This document shows, in pieces, positions 61,338 through 64,000 of a DNA stretch of 64,000 nucleotides. A program made the position numbers and the translations under genes. The stretch covers positions 44,233,920 to 44,297,919 of the forward strand of contig CM019236.1 of the NCBI GenBank assembly GCA_009741485.1. The letters are read 5' to 3'. The notes beneath the pieces are model-generated. The model did no database searches. It was not told where the DNA came from and saw nothing but the letters and a program-made list of their open reading frames with translations. The stretch is from Malurus cyaneus samueli. Its lineage: Eukaryota > Chordata > Aves > Passeriformes > Maluridae. Within the stretch, counting starts at the first letter, position 1, and each line of letters starts with the position of its first letter.

Positions 61338-62511
61338 CTGTTATTCCAAGAACTAATTCTAGTTCTTGTATTCAGAACAAGAATACAAGTAGTTCAGGTA
61401 GTTATGCAAAGTTCTGTCCTAGCTATGGAAGTAGCTATGAAAGTGGGAGATATTATCTCTGAGACATTGTATGGCTTTTTGAATAAAAAGGGAAAGCACA
61501 GAGATTTTCTGTGAGCTGCTCTGCTCCACTAGGACATAACACATGGTCTATGTTAATAGCAGTGTATGCCGTTATATATGTGTATGTCAAACTTCTTCTC
61601 CTTAGTTAAGGATTTTCTGCTCTTCATGAAATATTCTCTGTAACACTCAATTACTCTAAAGAGGAAATTTTTTGTTTGCCAGTAAAACAACTTAGTGGGG
61701 TTCAACCTTTCTTCTCTTGGAGGAAGGTGAGAACACTACTCTGTATGCATGATATAAGTTGCTTTTATATCCAAATTTTGATCCTGGTTTAACATATTCC
61801 AAAGGGATGATAGCACAAAGGGACTATCTATTACTCAAAGCTATAATGTTCTTCTAAACAGAGGTCTCATGCTGGTTCTCCTTCTGTCATAAACATTTCA
61901 GTCTAAAAGCTGAAGGGTGATGTCCCTTCTGCATGTGCGTCTGCAGTAGTCCCACAGCTGTGCGTGCCAAATACGTGTTTTGGAGAAAAACATATTTTCT
62001 GATGTCCAGGTTTCCCCTGGAGTCTGGACTGTGGGGAGACTGGGTGCAGCTGCTGGGATTTTCTCTCTTTTTCTTTACTCCTAATGTTTCCCATGGCGCC
62101 AACCTTCTTTCCCCACCGTCCCGCTCATGTCTGTACTGCCTCACAAAGCAGGGAGGAGACAGTGAGTGCTGGGACACAGTAAGCCTCAGGGGACAATCGC
62201 AGCTTCCTTTTATTGACTCCACAGGCCTCTCTTGAGTTTTCATTCTAAATGGCTTTGGACTGGATAAAGGCAAATCCTTCCCTGATAAACCCTCTGGAAG
62301 ACTGCCATGTGTGCTCAAAGACTTGAATCAGCAGAAAGTTTCCGATGACTCGTTATTGAATAAGGAAAGCAAGACAGGCCACTAGCAACAGCAAGGAAAA
62401 CCAGAGAATTAGTACCCAAGCAAAACAGGGAGAAGGGAGAGAGATCGGATGGCTCTTCTGATGTCTTCAATACAAAATTCCATGAAAAAATAGAAAAGAC
62501 CTGCTTCTGTT

Positions 62512-62534
62512 AAAAAAAAAAAAAAAAAAAAAAG
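62512..62534 (+). repeat. Poly(A) run of 23
   Basis: An uninterrupted A23. No recognisable retroposed sequence directly precedes it, so it may be a microsatellite or the tail of an unrecognised retrocopy. Confidence 0.9.
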
Positions 62535-62892
62535 ACCTATTTTATAATGAGTGAGTAGGAGATTTCAGTTCTGACAAGATGGGCTGGCTCTGGGCTCATG
62601 AAACTGTTACGCTTCCAGCTCTTCCACATATACCACCTTTGCTGAAAATGATGTTTTCATCATTTGAAAATCTGCCTTCTTTGGATGTTTGCCTGTAATT
62701 CCAGATGTTCAATGGCCTGATCAGAGCTGTTAAGCAGAAATTTAGAGTCTGAGCACTGCAGAGGAACTGGTGTGCCCCATTTGCTACACACTGAAATGTG
62801 TTGAACCTTTTGTACATAATGAAGACAAAGTCTCTCAGGGTGCCAGGGGTTCATTGCACAGCCTTGCCTGTGACAGGACTTGTTCTGTGCAG

Positions 62893-63170
62893 CGAGATGG
62901 ACACAGAACCACAGAACAGAGAACCACAGAACAACAGAACCACAAATCACAGAACAATCAAGATCACAGAATCACAAGAACACGCACAGAATCACAGAAC
63001 ACGAGAAGTCACAGATAACACAGAATCACAGAATCACAGAATCACAGAACCAGAGAACCACAGAATCACAGAATCACAGAACCACAGAACCCACCACCAA
63101 CAGAAATCAACAGATATCATAGAATCACAGAACACATATCTCAGAAATCACCAGAATCAGCAGAAATGGT
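62893..63170 (-). repeat. Expanded CR1 tail array, CACAGAAT units
   Basis: About 275 bp of CACAGAAT/CACAGAAC units and near variants, interrupted by small changes (CACAAATCAC, ACACGCACAG, CATAGAATCA). The reverse complement ATTCTGTG is the CR1 3' terminal octamer (ATTCTATG family). Most CR1 copies carry only two to four units, so this tail has been greatly expanded. It directly abuts the body of the minus-strand CR1 at 63165-63470. Confidence 0.88.
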
Positions 63171-63470
63171 TTGTGGTTGGAAGAGACCTTACCAGGACCT
63201 AGTTTCAAAGCCCCTACCATGGGCAGGGACAATTCCACAAGAATGATTGGTTCCATAGCCCCATCCACTTGGCTCTGAACACTTTCAGGGATGGGGAACA
63301 CAACAGCTCTCTGGGCAACCTGTTTCCAGTGCACATCACCTCCCTGCAAAGAATTTCTTATCTAGTATCTAATCTAATTCTCCTTTTAGTTTTTTAAACT
63401 ATCCCCTCTTATCCTATCACCTACCCGCTGCCCTTATTAAAGTTTCTCGCATGATTTCTGACCCAGAAAA
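63165..63470 (-). mobile_element. CR1 LINE 3' end, minus strand
   Basis: The + strand reads GGTTTGTGGTTGGAAGAGAC, CTTACCAGGACCTAG, ACACTTTCAGGGATGGGGAA, CAGCTCTCTGGGCAACCTGT, TTCCAGTGCACATCACC and CCTCTTATCCTATCACCTAC. This is the reverse complement of a CR1 3' end. It is 5'-truncated near 63460 and lies next to the expanded tail array. Confidence 0.9.
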
Positions 63471-64000
63471 CTCTCCATGAAGAGAAGCATGGCAGGCCTG
63501 TTTGGGGGAAATATGCATGATATTGAATGATTAAAGTGTTTTCATGATTAACAGGATATTGAAAACCTTTACTTCATAAGGTAAGAAAGATTATCTTCCC
63601 CCTGAGACTAAGCTCTCCCTTTTGCTGGAGATGTCTATAAATGAAGCGGAGGAAATGCTTGATTGGGACCAGAGAGCGCAGATCACCCAGCTCCAGTATC
63701 CAGTCTCTGACTATGACCACTGACAAATGCTCTTCTGGACAAGGATAATATGGGAGATAATATTTAGTGACAATTTGGCAATTCACCTAAAATCCTGTTC
63801 TTGACACGCCTGGCAGCTAAGTCATGTTGAGAAAAAGGCTTTTTCCCATTTTGTGGTTAGGCTGCTGCAGAGTTCAGAGATGGCTCTCGTCCTGTGATGT
63901 GAGAGTAGTGCTTTCTGTCACTCCAGGACTGTCCTCACTCCCCTGGCTGTCCTTGTTGTTGGCAGTCGGTGACAACATTGTCATGCAGGGCATGTGTCCT
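63471..64000. other. Intergenic DNA, no feature seen
   Basis: No exon or repeat family is recognised in the final 530 bases. Confidence 0.6.

Larger units (their letters stand above)
54161..62890. other. Intergenic DNA, no confirmed gene
   Basis: No exon of a known family is recognised. A 244-codon frame at 54682-55416 is the longest outside the pyrimidine tract and has no recognisable domain (see findings). Other items are a 26-bp-period duplication at 61291-61337, a short hairpin at 61365-61389, (GTCT)5 at 61014-61034 and a poly(A) run of 23 at 62512-62534. Confidence 0.5.

Noticed and set aside
62893..63170. Array resembling a CRISPR or satellite
   Set aside because: Units are 8-9 bp with no unique spacers and directly join a CR1 3' end, so it is an expanded CR1 tail.
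40881..64000. Search for PDE6B exons expected from tetrapod gene order
   Set aside because: No GAF or phosphodiesterase-domain motif was recognised in any frame, so the gene probably lies beyond the window or the order differs.

Overview
The window looks like nuclear DNA from a bird. Two things support this: repeated copies of CR1-type (chicken repeat 1) non-LTR retrotransposons on both strands, and an LTR-like block of a kind I recall from avian endogenous retroviruses. There are no bacterial operons, CRISPR arrays or convincing tRNA/rRNA genes. The species cannot be told from the sequence alone.

One gene is securely recognised: the 3' end of PIGG (GPI ethanolamine phosphate transferase 2), on the + strand. 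Three coding exons are visible at 6294-6603, 15425-15588 and 40435-40660. They have canonical AG/GT borders, compatible phases (0 and 2) and an uninterrupted 232-residue C-terminal reading frame ending in TGA. Two AATAAA signals follow at 40757 and 40855. The upstream exons, including the lumenal catalytic domain, lie before the window. The visible introns are 8,821 bp and 24,846 bp.

Layout. 1-6293: presumed PIGG intron holding a long, decayed CR1 (about 2170-5645) with remnants of both its ORFs. 6604-15424: intron with a minus-strand CR1. 15589-40434: the very long last intron. It holds a minus-strand CR1 (18950-19885), then a striking pyrimidine-rich tract of about 10.5 kb (22815-33345) split by a plus-strand CR1 (24775-25345), then another minus-strand CR1 (34530-35620). 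40661-64000: 3' UTR and presumed intergenic DNA with CR1 copies at 47800-48920, 51130-51628, 51629-51870 and 62893-63470, an LTR-like block at 53137-54160, and no recognisable coding exon.

The most unusual object is the pyrimidine tract. Its plus strand is roughly 77-88% C+T in three 60-base lines counted by hand. It appears to be a decayed minisatellite with a unit of about 21 bp. It keeps many frames open by chance, giving spurious ORFs of up to 551 codons. It also carries many strong 3'-splice-site look-alikes inside the last intron of an essential-pathway gene. I found no sign of a new protein-coding system.
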